From contig CAWGST010000001.1 in NCBI GenBank assembly GCA_963825315.1, forward strand, positions 2,542,001 through 2,606,000: DNA of 64,000 nt. The letters are read 5' to 3'. The stretch comes from DASRLE01 sp963825315. GTDB lineage: Bacteria; Verrucomicrobiota; Verrucomicrobiia; Limisphaerales; Palsa-1400. The position numbers and the translations under genes are program-made. Shown here in pieces: positions 1 to 8,998 of the stretch. Numbering within the stretch: position 1 is the stretch's first letter; each line of letters begins with the position of its first letter. Under the pieces are notes generated by a model that was not told where the DNA came from, ran no database searches, and saw only the letters and a list, made by a program, of their open reading frames with translations.

Positions 1-471
1 GAGGCAGCGGAAAACGCAGCCGGAGGTGGCGAGCGAAAAGCTCAACGTGCCCGGCATGAAATGGAAGAGCGGCTTTTTCTCGACCGGGTCAACGTGGAAG
101 GTGCAGGGGTTGCCATAGACCAGCGTGTAAAGCGCGCCGTCGCGGTTGACCTTGTTGCGGCAATGGCTGCGGTCGCCCGGCTCCAGGATGCAATTGTTGG
201 GGCAGACCTTGCACTGGACGTTGCGGCCGAGCTTGAGGTAATGCCGCGCCTCTTTCACCCAGCCGCGTTTTTGCCACAGTTCCCAAACCTCGCCCGTGGG
301 CGCGTCGCCTTTGAAGATGTCGGCCGGGGCCTCGGACTCGCGCCATTTGGCGAAGAAATCGAAAAACGAAACCGCGCCCGCCAGGCTGGTCACACCCGCT
401 GCGCCAAGACCGATGGCAGTGCGGCGCGAGATTCCTCCCGCTAAACGACGCGATGTATCATTGGGGTTCAC
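1..471 (-). CDS. amrS: AmmeMemoRadiSam radical SAM enzyme, N-terminal 157 residues (cut by window edge)
   Basis: The reading frame is open to base 1, so only the N-terminal 157 codons are present. I start it at a GTG (471-469) that overlaps the TGA of the upstream gene (468-470). The protein begins with a Tat-like leader: an Arg pair in SRRTAIGLGAAG followed by a hydrophobic stretch. Then come a CKVCPNNC cysteine cluster and HVDPVEKKPLFHFMPG, both hallmarks of the PflA-like radical SAM member of the AmmeMemoRadiSam system. The window ends at SGCVFRCL, just inside the expected CxxxCxxC cluster motif. The reaction of this family is not established as far as I know. A Tat leader on a radical SAM protein is unusual. 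The neighbours (MEMO1-AMMECR1 fusion) support the assignment. Confidence 0.88.
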   Translation of the reverse strand, partial: MNPNDTSRRLAGGISRRTAIGLGAAGVTSLAGAVSFFDFFAKWRESEAPADIFKGDAPTGEVWELWQKRGWVKEARHYLKLGRNVQCKVCPNNCILEPGDRSHCRNKVNRDGALYTLVYGNPCTFHVDPVEKKPLFHFMPGTLSFSLATSGCVFRCL

Positions 472-731
472 GCATCTGAGCGATGTTTAATCCAGCCCCA
501 TCGCTGCAAGGCAAGATACACCGCCGGCACCACGTGCGCCAGCACCAAAACAATCAACGGCAGGTGGAACATGCGATGGAGCGTCAGCGCGGTTTTCTCG
601 TCCAGCAGTTTGGCGAAGCCGTGGCGGCCATCCATGATGTAACCGGTCAGCAGAAAGGCCATCACCAGCGGCAGCAGCAGCCAGCCGCTCCAGCGCATCG
701 TTTTCAGGCAAATAATGTTGATTTTGCTCAT
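468..731 (-). CDS. Small two-helix membrane protein, cytochrome b-like
   Basis: An 87-residue protein with two hydrophobic helices (about residues 13-32 and 54-74). His residues lie near the second helix (LHRMFHLPLIVLVLAHVVP) and could be heme ligands, as in small DUF4405/cytochrome b-type anchors; this is inference. Its ATG overlaps the stop of the upstream spermidine-synthase-like gene, and its own stop overlaps the GTG start of the radical SAM gene, so the three are translationally coupled. It may supply electrons or membrane anchoring to the AmmeMemoRadiSam proteins. I do not recognise a named family with certainty. Confidence 0.75.
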   Translation of the reverse strand: MSKINIICLKTMRWSGWLLLPLVMAFLLTGYIMDGRHGFAKLLDEKTALTLHRMFHLPLIVLVLAHVVPAVYLALQRWGWIKHRSDA

Positions 732-2914
732 ATCGGAACCTTTGGCTGAAACACCTCATTCACGCCGCCCGTAAAATTCAGCGCCGCCGTCAGCAGGCAA
801 CCGCCCGTCACGCCAATCAACGGAATCAAGAGCGTGCCCGCCAGCAATGCGCCCAGGAATGCGCCGACAAAATCCGCCGTGTAAAGGCGCGACGCGCCCG
901 CAACGGTGCCGTCGAATTCCAGCCGATTGGCCAGCGGGAATTGCATTCCCACCAGCAGCGCGAGAATCAAAGTCAGCAGGGCAATGGCCGCCTTGATGAA
1001 CCCGAGTGACGAGGCCGTGTCCCCCAGCCGGTTCAACCGCGGCAATAAAAACGCGAGCAGGAGGGCGTAACCGGCGATGGCAAAGGCGAGAAGAGCCAGA
1101 TGTTTTCCAGTATTGCTCCGGGATTTCATGCGCCGATTCGCCAGCGCCGCCCCAAGCGCCAAACCGGCCATGAAGACGGTGACGATGATGCCCAGTTGAT
1201 GATAGACCGAGCCGCAAAGAACCTGGAACGCCAGCAGCAGGACAATCTCCAATGCCGTCGCCGCGAAACCCGAGGCGAAGAGGACAAAAGCCGTTCCGCG
1301 CAACCGGACGAGATAGAAGCAAAGCAAGACCAGCAGCAACACCTGCAGCGCGCCGAAGCCGATTTTGAACTGACTCATCCAGTGGCGGAGATGATAAAAG
1401 TAAAGCACCGGGTTGAAGTCCGTGTTCAACGCCGCCGGCTGCGCGATGGCGTTTTGCATGTCCATCATCCGGTCGGCGGTCAGCATCGCGTCGAGGTAAT
1501 GCCGGTTCATCAGTTTCGTCTTGACGCCCTGCTGTTCGATGCGCGAAGCGATGTCGTCAAAAAGCGGGCCGGCCGACGCGAGAAAGAAGACCCGTCCGCC
1601 GGGAATCACCAGCGCGTTTGGGAATGATTGCTTCAACGACCGGCCAGCCGACGCCAGCATTCGCGCCAGTTCCGGACTGACGTAATTTTCATAATGCCCG
1701 AGCGAAAAGGACACCACGCCGTCCGAAGAAAGCGCCCGTTTGACTTCAGCCAGAAACTCCACGGTAAAGAACCGGTTGAGTTGCGCGGTGGAAGGCTCGG
1801 GCACATCTACAATGACCACATCGTATTTTTCGCCGGTTTGCCTGACAAACAAGCGTCCGTCGGTGTTGATGATTTTGATCCGGTTGTCCGCCAGACTTTC
1901 CGGCAGGTATTTCCGCCCGAACTCCAGAATCAACGGGTCCAGTTCCACATAGTCCACGCGGCTGACATTGTATTTCAGGAGTTCCTTCGCCGTGCCCGAG
2001 ATGCCGCCGCCCACGAGCAGCACCTTGCGGGCGGCAGGACGCTGTGCCATCGCGTAATGCACGGCCTCCTCAACATGCTGGTCATCACGGGTGGAGGTGA
2101 GCGGAACGCCGTTCTCGATGAAATCAAGCTGGCCGTCGGATTCCGTGACGAGCAGTTTGCCGTAAGGCGAGTTGGCCCGCGCCACGATGTGCTGCCGCGG
2201 ATACTGCCAGGCCGTGGAAACACCATCAAGGTCAACCAAAACCGCAGCCGCCAGCACCGCGACGGCCAGAGCGCCTGCCATCGTCAAAAGCCATTTGTGT
2301 CCGGTGTGAGAGCTTATCGCTCCGGCCACCAGCAGGTTCAAAACGGCGGGATAAACCAGGATGCCGGCATGATCGAGGAACTTGACCAGCACGAAACTGA
2401 ACAGAACGCCGCCAGCGATGCTGCCGATGCTGTCCGCGACATAGACATGGCCGATGCCCGAAGCGCCCGCTTCGCGCGCCGACAACAAGCACGCCAGCGT
2501 CAGGGCATAGCCCGCCATGAGGCAATACGGCAGCAGCAGGATGAAAGCGCTGATGAAGGTTTCGCTGACACCCACCGCGGCGCCGCGGATGAAAACGATG
2601 TTTCGCAAGGCCCGCAGGAGAAACACCTGCAACAGCGGCAAAACGGCCACCAGGATTTGCACGACGACCAGGACGGCCAGCGGATTTTGGAGTTTGTCGG
2701 AGGTCCGGCCAAGCCAGGCGCCGATTCCCATCAGGAGCAGCCAGTTGCCCAGCACCAAGCCGAGCACCAGTTCGTTTCCGCTAAACGCGGCGAGCAGTTC
2801 GCGCATCAGCGCCAGTTGCGTCATCACGCACGAAACACCCAGCGCCCCGACGGCCAGCAGGACGAGCCGCCGATGACTTGTGACCGCCAGCAGGATCGGC
2901 TTCCGGTCGGACAT
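728..2914 (-). CDS. Polytopic membrane protein with spermidine synthase-like domain
   Basis: A 728-residue protein. It has about seven N-terminal membrane helices (residues ~15-230), a soluble Rossmann-fold aminopropyltransferase-like domain (~260-490) and a second set of helices (~520-720). The soluble part carries VLLVGGGISG, VDYVELDP, the acidic INTDGRLF and DVVIVDVPEPST, which match the decarboxy-SAM-binding layout of spermidine synthases. The DVPEP loop differs from the usual D(S/T)(T/S)DP, so polyamine synthesis is not assured. This architecture is common as 'fused MFS/spermidine synthase'. It lies 6 bp downstream of the MEMO1-AMMECR1 gene and overlaps the small membrane gene by 4 bp. 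This suggests that a nucleoside- or polyamine-related membrane substrate is handled by the cluster. Confidence 0.88.
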   Translation of the reverse strand: MSDRKPILLAVTSHRRLVLLAVGALGVSCVMTQLALMRELLAAFSGNELVLGLVLGNWLLLMGIGAWLGRTSDKLQNPLAVLVVVQILVAVLPLLQVFLLRALRNIVFIRGAAVGVSETFISAFILLLPYCLMAGYALTLACLLSAREAGASGIGHVYVADSIGSIAGGVLFSFVLVKFLDHAGILVYPAVLNLLVAGAISSHTGHKWLLTMAGALAVAVLAAAVLVDLDGVSTAWQYPRQHIVARANSPYGKLLVTESDGQLDFIENGVPLTSTRDDQHVEEAVHYAMAQRPAARKVLLVGGGISGTAKELLKYNVSRVDYVELDPLILEFGRKYLPESLADNRIKIINTDGRLFVRQTGEKYDVVIVDVPEPSTAQLNRFFTVEFLAEVKRALSSDGVVSFSLGHYENYVSPELARMLASAGRSLKQSFPNALVIPGGRVFFLASAGPLFDDIASRIEQQGVKTKLMNRHYLDAMLTADRMMDMQNAIAQPAALNTDFNPVLYFYHLRHWMSQFKIGFGALQVLLLVLLCFYLVRLRGTAFVLFASGFAATALEIVLLLAFQVLCGSVYHQLGIIVTVFMAGLALGAALANRRMKSRSNTGKHLALLAFAIAGYALLLAFLLPRLNRLGDTASSLGFIKAAIALLTLILALLVGMQFPLANRLEFDGTVAGASRLYTADFVGAFLGALLAGTLLIPLIGVTGGCLLTAALNFTGGVNEVFQPKVPI

Positions 2915-2920
2915 GAAACC

Positions 2921-4489
2921 TTACTCCGACTCCTCGAAGGCCTCGACGTGATAGATGGAGACGCTGACATTCCTGCCGCGCCAGTCGTCCGGCGCGCAGC
3001 CGGCTTTTTGCGCGAGGTGGTTGAGGAATTCGACCTTGTCCGGAAGTTGCTCCCAGACCTGCGGCAGAAACGTCGCCATGCGGGGGCCGATTCGGAGCAC
3101 CACGCCATCCTCGCCAGGCTCCAACTGGTTCAGGAGGTCCTCCGGCGAATTGAAACGCAGCGGTTGCGGTTCCGTCAGCACGCTGATTTCAATTTTGATT
3201 TTGTTTATCTCATCCAGCCGCACCGGCTGGAAACGCGGGTCGCGGGTGGCCGCGTTCCGCGCGTTGTCCTCCACCGCCTGGCAAAGCGCTTCCTGCGGCA
3301 GAATGTGGCCGATGCAGCCGCGTAACGCGCCATCCTCGGTCAACGTCACGAAGCACCCTTTCGTCTCCGATAATTTTGGTGACAGATCCCTGGCGTTGAG
3401 CGCGGGTCCCGGCGAGTCGGGATTGGTCGCGACGCAACTCAGGGTCCGGCGGGCGAGGTCAAGCAAAAATTTCCGCTCTTTCGCCTCAAAGTTTTGGGGC
3501 GCCGGCTCGTAAAAGGCGATGGCGGAATAGCCCACCACCCGTCTTTTGTCACCGGCAGTGTCGCCACTGTTGCGGCAATCCAGCAATTGCGCCTTCCAGC
3601 CTTTTTGCCGGGCCAGATGCATCAGCGTCAAAATGGGCAATTTGCCGCAAGCCTCCTGGGTTTTCATTTCGTCAATGTTCAGGTCGCAAATCGCCTTGAC
3701 ACAGCGGGCGTCCAGTTTTTTGGCCTCATCATAGGTGTAGTAATGACTGAGATCGGAGCTGGCCACCACGAGGGTTTTGCCATCAATCACCCCGGCTAAA
3801 ACCCTGGCGGCCTGTTCAGGATCAACCTCGCCAAAGACGACGGGCAGGATGGTGAAGTTCGTTAAAGTTTTTTGCAGGAAAGGAACCTGGACCTCGACGG
3901 AATGTTCCCAGGTGTCGGGCGTGTCCTCCCCGGCAGCCGGCGCGGGCTTCGATGACTGCGCCCACCAAGGCGGCCGTTGGACCAGGCATTGCGGTTCCAG
4001 GACAAAGGGGCTGGTCCTGGCAAGTTGCCGCGCCCTGGCCGAAATGGGGACGATTCCCAAAGGCGTTTGGTAAGCGTCCGTGTTCGCAACCGACGCGCCC
4101 TGAAACAGGGCATAGTGACTGGGGCCGAGGATGACGACGGTTTGAACATCGCGGCCGGCCAGCGTTTTATAGGCAATGGCCGCGGTTGGTCCCGAATAAG
4201 GGTAGCCCGCATGAGGGCAAACCAGGCCCTTGAGGCGTGGAATGTGATGCGCGGGCGCGCCTTGCAGCAATCCGTCAATGGTTTTCGAAAGAACCGATTC
4301 TTCCGCCGGATAAAACAGCCCGGCAACGGCGGGCGCGCGGACGCGCAGATGGCTGTTGGTCTGTTCCGCCGACTGAACGCGCTGGTCCGGGCGCGGCGTT
4401 TCCGCCCGCGAATTACACCCGGAGAAAGGCAGCAGCAACGCGATCAGGGCAATCCCGATGGCCGATTTTCGTCTGTTTCCTGTGGGCAT
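2921..4489 (-). CDS. amrBA: AmmeMemoRadiSam protein B-A fusion (MEMO1-like + AMMECR1-like) lipoprotein
   Basis: A 522-residue protein from the ATG at 4489; an upstream in-frame start at 4525 would hide the signal. It opens with a lipoprotein signal (IGIALIALLLPFSGC). A MEMO1-like domain follows (~40-320) with metal-site motifs: VCPHAGYPYSG, ILGPSHYALF and VASSDLSHY. An AMMECR1 domain (~335-515) carries the diagnostic GALRGCIGHILP. MEMO1 homologues bind metal through the conserved His/Cys set; the bacterial pathway is unassigned. The two proteins are usually encoded separately, so the fusion and the lipobox are noteworthy. First gene of the 4489-to-1 operon. Alternative: the lipobox could be a fortuitous membrane anchor. 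Confidence 0.9.
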   Translation of the reverse strand: MPTGNRRKSAIGIALIALLLPFSGCNSRAETPRPDQRVQSAEQTNSHLRVRAPAVAGLFYPAEESVLSKTIDGLLQGAPAHHIPRLKGLVCPHAGYPYSGPTAAIAYKTLAGRDVQTVVILGPSHYALFQGASVANTDAYQTPLGIVPISARARQLARTSPFVLEPQCLVQRPPWWAQSSKPAPAAGEDTPDTWEHSVEVQVPFLQKTLTNFTILPVVFGEVDPEQAARVLAGVIDGKTLVVASSDLSHYYTYDEAKKLDARCVKAICDLNIDEMKTQEACGKLPILTLMHLARQKGWKAQLLDCRNSGDTAGDKRRVVGYSAIAFYEPAPQNFEAKERKFLLDLARRTLSCVATNPDSPGPALNARDLSPKLSETKGCFVTLTEDGALRGCIGHILPQEALCQAVEDNARNAATRDPRFQPVRLDEINKIKIEISVLTEPQPLRFNSPEDLLNQLEPGEDGVVLRIGPRMATFLPQVWEQLPDKVEFLNHLAQKAGCAPDDWRGRNVSVSIYHVEAFEESE

Positions 4490-4582
4490 GGTGATCACAT
4501 AACACCCCGCGCAAAGAGAAGTCAATGGCTTCGGTGGGCGTGACCGGGTTCAGGGCGCATCCCGGTTTTGGCCCGCTCGACC

Positions 4583-4613
4583 AAAAAAAGGCTGAAGGCT
4601 GAAGTTTTCAGCC
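4583..4613 (-). terminator. Rho-independent terminator of the GH5-GH26 mannanase operon
   Basis: On the minus strand a stem of GGCTGAA (4613-4607) pairs with TTCAGCC (4596-4590) and is followed by seven T residues (4589-4583). It begins 5 bases after the GH26 stop codon. Confidence 0.75.
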
Positions 4614-4617
4614 ACAG

Positions 4618-5802
4618 CTAACGTGCCGGTGGCGCCGGCGGCTCGGCTGGCAACCCGGAGGCGGCGCGAATGGGCGCGATGGCCTTGCGGTAATCGGGAT
4701 CGCTCAAGCTCCAGGAACGGGGGTCCTTGACAATCGTTGCAAGACGGTTTGTGGCGTCGCCCCGCACGGCCATGCCGGCCCACTCCATCCACCAAGCCCA
4801 TTTGGGTTGCGCCTTTAGCACGTCCAGCGAGAGACTGCCGCCCACTTCGGCGAGGGCAACCGGTTTCCCGTTTGCCAGCTTCAACAAATCATCGTAATAG
4901 GATTGCTTGAATGTGCGGTAACAATCCAGGCTGAGGACATCCACGTATTCAGGTCCGGGCCAGCATTCCCGGAATTTCAGCGTGGTGCCTTCCGGCCGGT
5001 CCACGTTCCAAACCCAGATCAGGTTCTTGATGTTGTGATGGTTCACGAGCCGGTCGAACATCATTTTGTAGAGCGCGGCCGTGCCGTAGTCTCCGCAGGC
5101 CATCATCCTCATCCTCGCCGCCGCCTTCATTTTGTAGCTCTCTGGCGCGCCGAATTTTCCGCGGCGGCCGCCCCACCAGAACCAGGCGCCATTCATCTCG
5201 TGAAACGGACGCCAAAGCAGCGGCACATGCGCCTCTTGAAGCTTCTTCAAATACGGCACGATGGCGTCCACTTGGGCGCACCAGCGCCGGTGCAGTTCGG
5301 TGCCGGGGGTGAGCAGGTCCTTGTATTGAGCTTCGGTGAGGTGGCCTTGCACGGTATTGAGATTGGTCGTCGCGCCGCCGCCGCGCCGGCCCCTGAAGGC
5401 GACGGGTTCGTCGGCTGTGGGCGGCGCCTCATGCCAGCACATCACGACGAGCGAGCCGTTCTTGTAATGTTCTTTGATCTCTTCGACAATGTCATTCCGG
5501 ACGAACGCGGAATCCTTGCTGCCTTCTTTGGCGAAACCCCAGTCCTTTCCGAAAATGGCCGGCGTCTTGCCCCAAGCCCTGGACGCCTCCGCGGTTTGCC
5601 GGTCTTTGTCCGCCGGGAGATTGTGCTGGCCGCTCAAGGTGTGCTGGCCGGAAATGCGGTAAATGAAGCTCAACAATTCCACCGCCTCCGGCGCCGCATC
5701 GGGAGTGACCGGCCGAACGGCGCTCCCGGCACGACAAAGAGAACCAGCACTGATACAAAATAAACCGATCAACACACTGAAACCGATTTGCGCTTTTTTC
5801 AT
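4618..5802 (-). CDS. Secreted GH26 beta-mannanase
   Basis: A 394-residue protein with an N-terminal signal peptide (MKKAQIGFSVLIGLFCISAG). The GH26 (beta/alpha)8 fold is recognisable throughout: YRISGQHTLSGQHN near the start, then WRPFHEMNGAWFWWGG with the acid/base Glu202, and ALAEVGG with the nucleophile Glu319. It hydrolyses internal beta-1,4-mannosidic bonds in mannan or glucomannan outside the cytoplasm (family knowledge). A short Met/Arg-rich insertion at about residues 228-245 lies just after the catalytic loop and is unusual. It is the second gene of a two-gene minus-strand operon, 42 bp after the GH5 gene, and is followed by a terminator. It probably feeds oligosaccharides into the locus at 16-32 kb. 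Confidence 0.93.
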   Translation of the reverse strand: MKKAQIGFSVLIGLFCISAGSLCRAGSAVRPVTPDAAPEAVELLSFIYRISGQHTLSGQHNLPADKDRQTAEASRAWGKTPAIFGKDWGFAKEGSKDSAFVRNDIVEEIKEHYKNGSLVVMCWHEAPPTADEPVAFRGRRGGGATTNLNTVQGHLTEAQYKDLLTPGTELHRRWCAQVDAIVPYLKKLQEAHVPLLWRPFHEMNGAWFWWGGRRGKFGAPESYKMKAAARMRMMACGDYGTAALYKMMFDRLVNHHNIKNLIWVWNVDRPEGTTLKFRECWPGPEYVDVLSLDCYRTFKQSYYDDLLKLANGKPVALAEVGGSLSLDVLKAQPKWAWWMEWAGMAVRGDATNRLATIVKDPRSWSLSDPDYRKAIAPIRAASGLPAEPPAPPAR

Positions 5803-5844
5803 AGGGTTGCTTTCCTTCCTGATGTTCTTGCGGCGGGGCCGCCG

Positions 5845-7053
5845 TCATTTGATCCCGCCATGCAGGGCCGTTCTGGCGAACTCTCCCGAGGGAGTAAGTT
5901 GGTAATCCCAATTCTTGAGCAGCGCCGGCCCCCATTCCGGATCGAAGATCCAGACCGTCCAACTGATACCCTTGCCCTCGAGATACTTGATGATCTGCGG
6001 GCCATAGGTGGCGTTGCGATTGCCCCCTGCGGCGGACTCAGCGGCGGGCCGCCGGCCATCCGTGGGCAAATCTTTCAGCCTTTCGGCTCCCTTCACAAAG
6101 CCGGTGGACTCAGCGGCAGGCGCCGGGCTGTTCGTGGATGTCGGCCTGGCGAAACCGCCGAATTCGGTGGCGATAACCGGGTACTTGGCGGCGGCGAAAC
6201 CGAAATCCTCCTCCCATTTCGGTTCCCACGGTTGAGGCCGCTTGCTGGCATAAGGGTGGACGGCATAGCCGATGCCCTCGGCGGCAATCGGGTTGAGGCG
6301 CAGGGGCGTAAGATCGTAGGCCCAATCAAATCCAGCCACCAGCGGAATGACTTGCGGATCGTTGGCGCGGATCAGAGTGATCTCTTCCTCCACGGTTCTC
6401 TTCCAATCAGACCAGGAGACCGGGCCGAGCTGGTCGCGAATCGTGGCCGGCTCGTTGAATAGTTCAAAGAACGCCACTGTGTTATGGCCGGCGTAGTGCC
6501 GGGCCATGGTGCGCCAGAAGTTGTAGGTTTCCTTTTTCGTGGTGTCGTACATCGGGTTCTGAAAAAGTTCCGTCTCCAGGTTGCCGATCGAATGCCAGTC
6601 GAGAATGACGTACATGTCCAGTTCCGTACACCAGCCCACGGCCTGGTCGAGCAGCTTGATGTATCCCGCCGGCGTCCGTTCCCGCCATGCGACCGGATGG
6701 ACCGGGATGCGGACCAGCGTCGCGCCCATTTCCTTGACCTTGACGAAGTGGTCCTTGCTCCAATGCCCCTGCATCTCGAGTTTGTCCGGATCCGAAATCG
6801 CCAATCCGCGGAACAGCACCGTGTTCCCGTTCGGGTCCACGAATTTGTTTCCCTTGACCGAGATCAGCGGCATCTGCTTGTTGTCGGCCGTATAGGGCCG
6901 CTGGCCCGGAGCGGGATCCCGCCACCACGCGTGGAGTCTCGTTGACACGTTGGTTGGCGCGGGTTGCGCCGGCGGGTTGGTGTTCTGGGCCAAGGCGATG
7001 GTTTGAAGGCAAAACGCTGCCAGCCCAATTGCTGCGGGCAGTTTGAATTTCAT
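5845..7053 (-). CDS. Secreted GH5 endoglycanase, probably mannanase
   Basis: A 402-residue protein. I prefer the ATG at 7053, which has AGGA 8 bases upstream and begins directly with a signal peptide (KFKLPAAIGLAAFCLQTIALAQ); in-frame starts at 7059 and 7101 are poorer. The GH5 catalytic domain covers ~50-390, with the acid/base in FELFNEPA (Glu201) and the nucleophile in VIATEFGG (Glu297). It is preceded by the family's WRDPAPGQRPY and VLFRGLAISDP region. Cellulase and mannanase are both possible within GH5; co-transcription with GH26 favours a mannan backbone. A Pro/Ala-rich stretch with SAAGG near residues 315-350 is likely a surface loop. It is the promoter-proximal gene of the pair. Confidence 0.9.
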   Translation of the reverse strand: MKFKLPAAIGLAAFCLQTIALAQNTNPPAQPAPTNVSTRLHAWWRDPAPGQRPYTADNKQMPLISVKGNKFVDPNGNTVLFRGLAISDPDKLEMQGHWSKDHFVKVKEMGATLVRIPVHPVAWRERTPAGYIKLLDQAVGWCTELDMYVILDWHSIGNLETELFQNPMYDTTKKETYNFWRTMARHYAGHNTVAFFELFNEPATIRDQLGPVSWSDWKRTVEEEITLIRANDPQVIPLVAGFDWAYDLTPLRLNPIAAEGIGYAVHPYASKRPQPWEPKWEEDFGFAAAKYPVIATEFGGFARPTSTNSPAPAAESTGFVKGAERLKDLPTDGRRPAAESAAGGNRNATYGPQIIKYLEGKGISWTVWIFDPEWGPALLKNWDYQLTPSGEFARTALHGGIK

Positions 7054-7133
7054 TGTCATGTTCCTGAATGCTAAACGCCGCCCATCCCGGGCGCAATTCA
7101 ACTTTTCTCAGCCCCGTGAGCGCCCGAATCATT

Positions 7134-7260
7134 AGAGCGTTTCCACAAATACTGTAGCCGCATTACATGGTAGGGCGGGCACTCCGCTGCCCGCCGCGGC
7201 GCGCACGGAGTGCGCGCCCCACCACCCTCGTTTCGGCTACACCATTTCTTGAACCGCTCT
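7134..7260. repeat. 127-bp imperfect palindromic repeat
   Basis: The two ends pair over about 26 bases (21 match): AGAGCG...TGTAGCC at 7134-7159 and GGCTACA...CGCTCT at 7235-7260. An inner GC-rich pair (GGGCGGGCACTCCG against CGGAGTGCGCGCCC) lies between. It has the form of a REP/MITE-like intergenic palindrome, about 80 bp upstream of the GH5 start. No second copy was seen in the window. Confidence 0.55.
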
Positions 7261-7982
7261 AGCGACTTTTTGGGAGCGCGACCGTCTCGGTCGCATCCGT
7301 CGGCGTCCCGCCGGCGGAACCCGCGCTTTGGACACGTTCACCCTTCGAGTGAATTTTTGAGCATGTCGCTAATGATTCGGATGAGCGCGAAGCTTTCATA
7401 AAATCGTTGGCATCATGCGTGCCATGGTTGGCGTGTCAAGTTCACCTGCAAGGCGGCGTTCAGCCCCCGGCGGACGATCGTCAACCGTGCGGTTTGCGCG
7501 CCGTGGCACGACGGACGGCGTTGAAAAATCGGGTTCGGGCCTGATTTGCACGGATTTCGGCATATTTGGCATTTTTTAATTTTTTCCTCTATTCGGTTGA
7601 CAGACGGGCGCCGCCGCCGCCTGGCCATGCCGTAAACAGCGCCGGAGTGCGCCTGGACCCACGGCTGGCACATGAAGGCCCGACGATCCCTTGTTGCTAC
7701 CGTTTCGGACGCGCAGAAGCGCGTCCCTACCCGATTGGCTCCGGTAGGGGCGACCTGCCGGTCGTCCGGGTGTTCCCGGAAGGTTTTTTCCGTGTGTCCG
7801 ATGAACTGGCCATCGAAGCAGACCGGTCTTGTGCCTTTGAGGTTTTGTGATTCTTCATGGCTGATTTTATATTTTTGATTTTCATCATGGCACAGCCACA
7901 TGGACAAATGCCGTCCATGTGGAAAAATATTGGTAGTGGTGCCGTAGATTGTTGCCGCCTCCCCGCCAAAAACTGACTTTTT
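7261..7982. other. Intergenic stretch without a supported gene
   Basis: About 720 bp between the palindrome and the disrupted HEPN-like gene. Short GC-rich phrases of the kind seen in degenerate repeats occur (GGGAGCGCGACCGTCTCGGT near 7271; a CGCGTCCCTACC / GGTAGGGGCG pair near 7720-7750). The open frames here have atypical composition and no recognisable domain. Confidence 0.5.
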
Positions 7983-8707
7983 ATGCATAAAAATCCCCTT
8001 TACGAACTCCGCAGGCTGATTAGCCTGTGGGATATGATTCAATGGTCTATCGGAAAATTCTGTTCTGCACACGACATGCTTACCGTCATGGGCCACGCCG
8101 CCTATTCAGTTGTGGAGGCGGACGGCAGAAATGCAGAAATGGGTGATGTTGTTGACGAAAAGCTATCCGGTCAAAGATTGAACTATTCTAATAATCTTCA
8201 ATCCTATTTGGAAGAATGCAAACATCTCAATTTGCCTGCGACAACTCAGAGAACCATTGAATTGATTGGCAAGATTACTAATACCCGTGAAAAGTTCTAT
8301 TGGGTGGATAGTAAGGATGGAATTGACGGCATATTGCGGGCGGCTTACAAGGAATTGAATAACATCAAGTTTGCATTTGTTCCAGAAGAAAAACATGATT
8401 TTTTTGAGAATGATAAGAATTTTGGCGCTTTAGTGTGGATAGCATTTCCATCTGCAAGGGAGGATACTAAATCTGCGGGAAATTGTTTAGCTGTTGGTTT
8501 GGATACTGCGGCTGTTTTCCATTCAATGCGAATCGTGGAGCACGGAATCAGGGCTTTGGCTAAACATTTAGGACTTAAAATTAAAAATCGCACTTTAGAA
8601 ACTGCGGATTGGTCACAATTGATAAAAGGAATCAGTGAGGTGGACCCCAAAAACTAGACCAGTGGTTAAGATGGACTTTTACCGATCTGATGAGAGAAAG
8701 CAGATCG

Positions 8708-8998
8708 ATGAAAGCAAAACGCAAACGGCACAGTAGTGCCTTCAAAGCCAAAGTGGGATTCGAAGCCCTGTTGGGGCTTAAGACGGTCGCGCAACTGGCG
8801 CGAGAGTACGCGGTGCATCCGACGCAGGTCACGCAATGGAAAGCCACCATTCGGGACCGGTTGCCGGAGTTGTTCGAGGCGGGTGCGGCGGGCCACGAGG
8901 ATCAGGAGGAATTGATCGCGCAGTTGCATCAAAAGATTGGGCAGTTGACCGTGGACCTGGACTGGCTCAAAAAAAAATCCAAACAGATGGGTCTTTAA
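8708..8998 (+). CDS. IS3-family transposase OrfA
   Basis: A 96-residue protein from the ATG at 8708 (an in-frame ATG at 8690 is an alternative). It holds a helix-turn-helix (FKAKVGFEALLGLKTVAQLA to VTQWK) and a C-terminal leucine-zipper-like helix (LIAQLHQKIGQLTVDLDWLK). This is the DNA-binding half of the IS3 transposase. The run of nine A residues at 8969-8977 near its 3' end is the expected slippery site for a -1 shift into orfB. Confidence 0.9.
   Translation: MKAKRKRHSSAFKAKVGFEALLGLKTVAQLAREYAVHPTQVTQWKATIRDRLPELFEAGAAGHEDQEELIAQLHQKIGQLTVDLDWLKKKSKQMGL

Noticed and set aside
1628..3325. Plus-strand 565-codon open frame
   Set aside because: It lies antisense to the spermidine-synthase-like and MEMO1-AMMECR1 genes, is rich in Arg/Gln/His and has no domain: a GC-driven shadow frame.
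7413..8096. Minus-strand 227-codon open frame
   Set aside because: It overlaps the start of the HEPN-like gene and repeat-like intergenic DNA, and has no recognisable domain.
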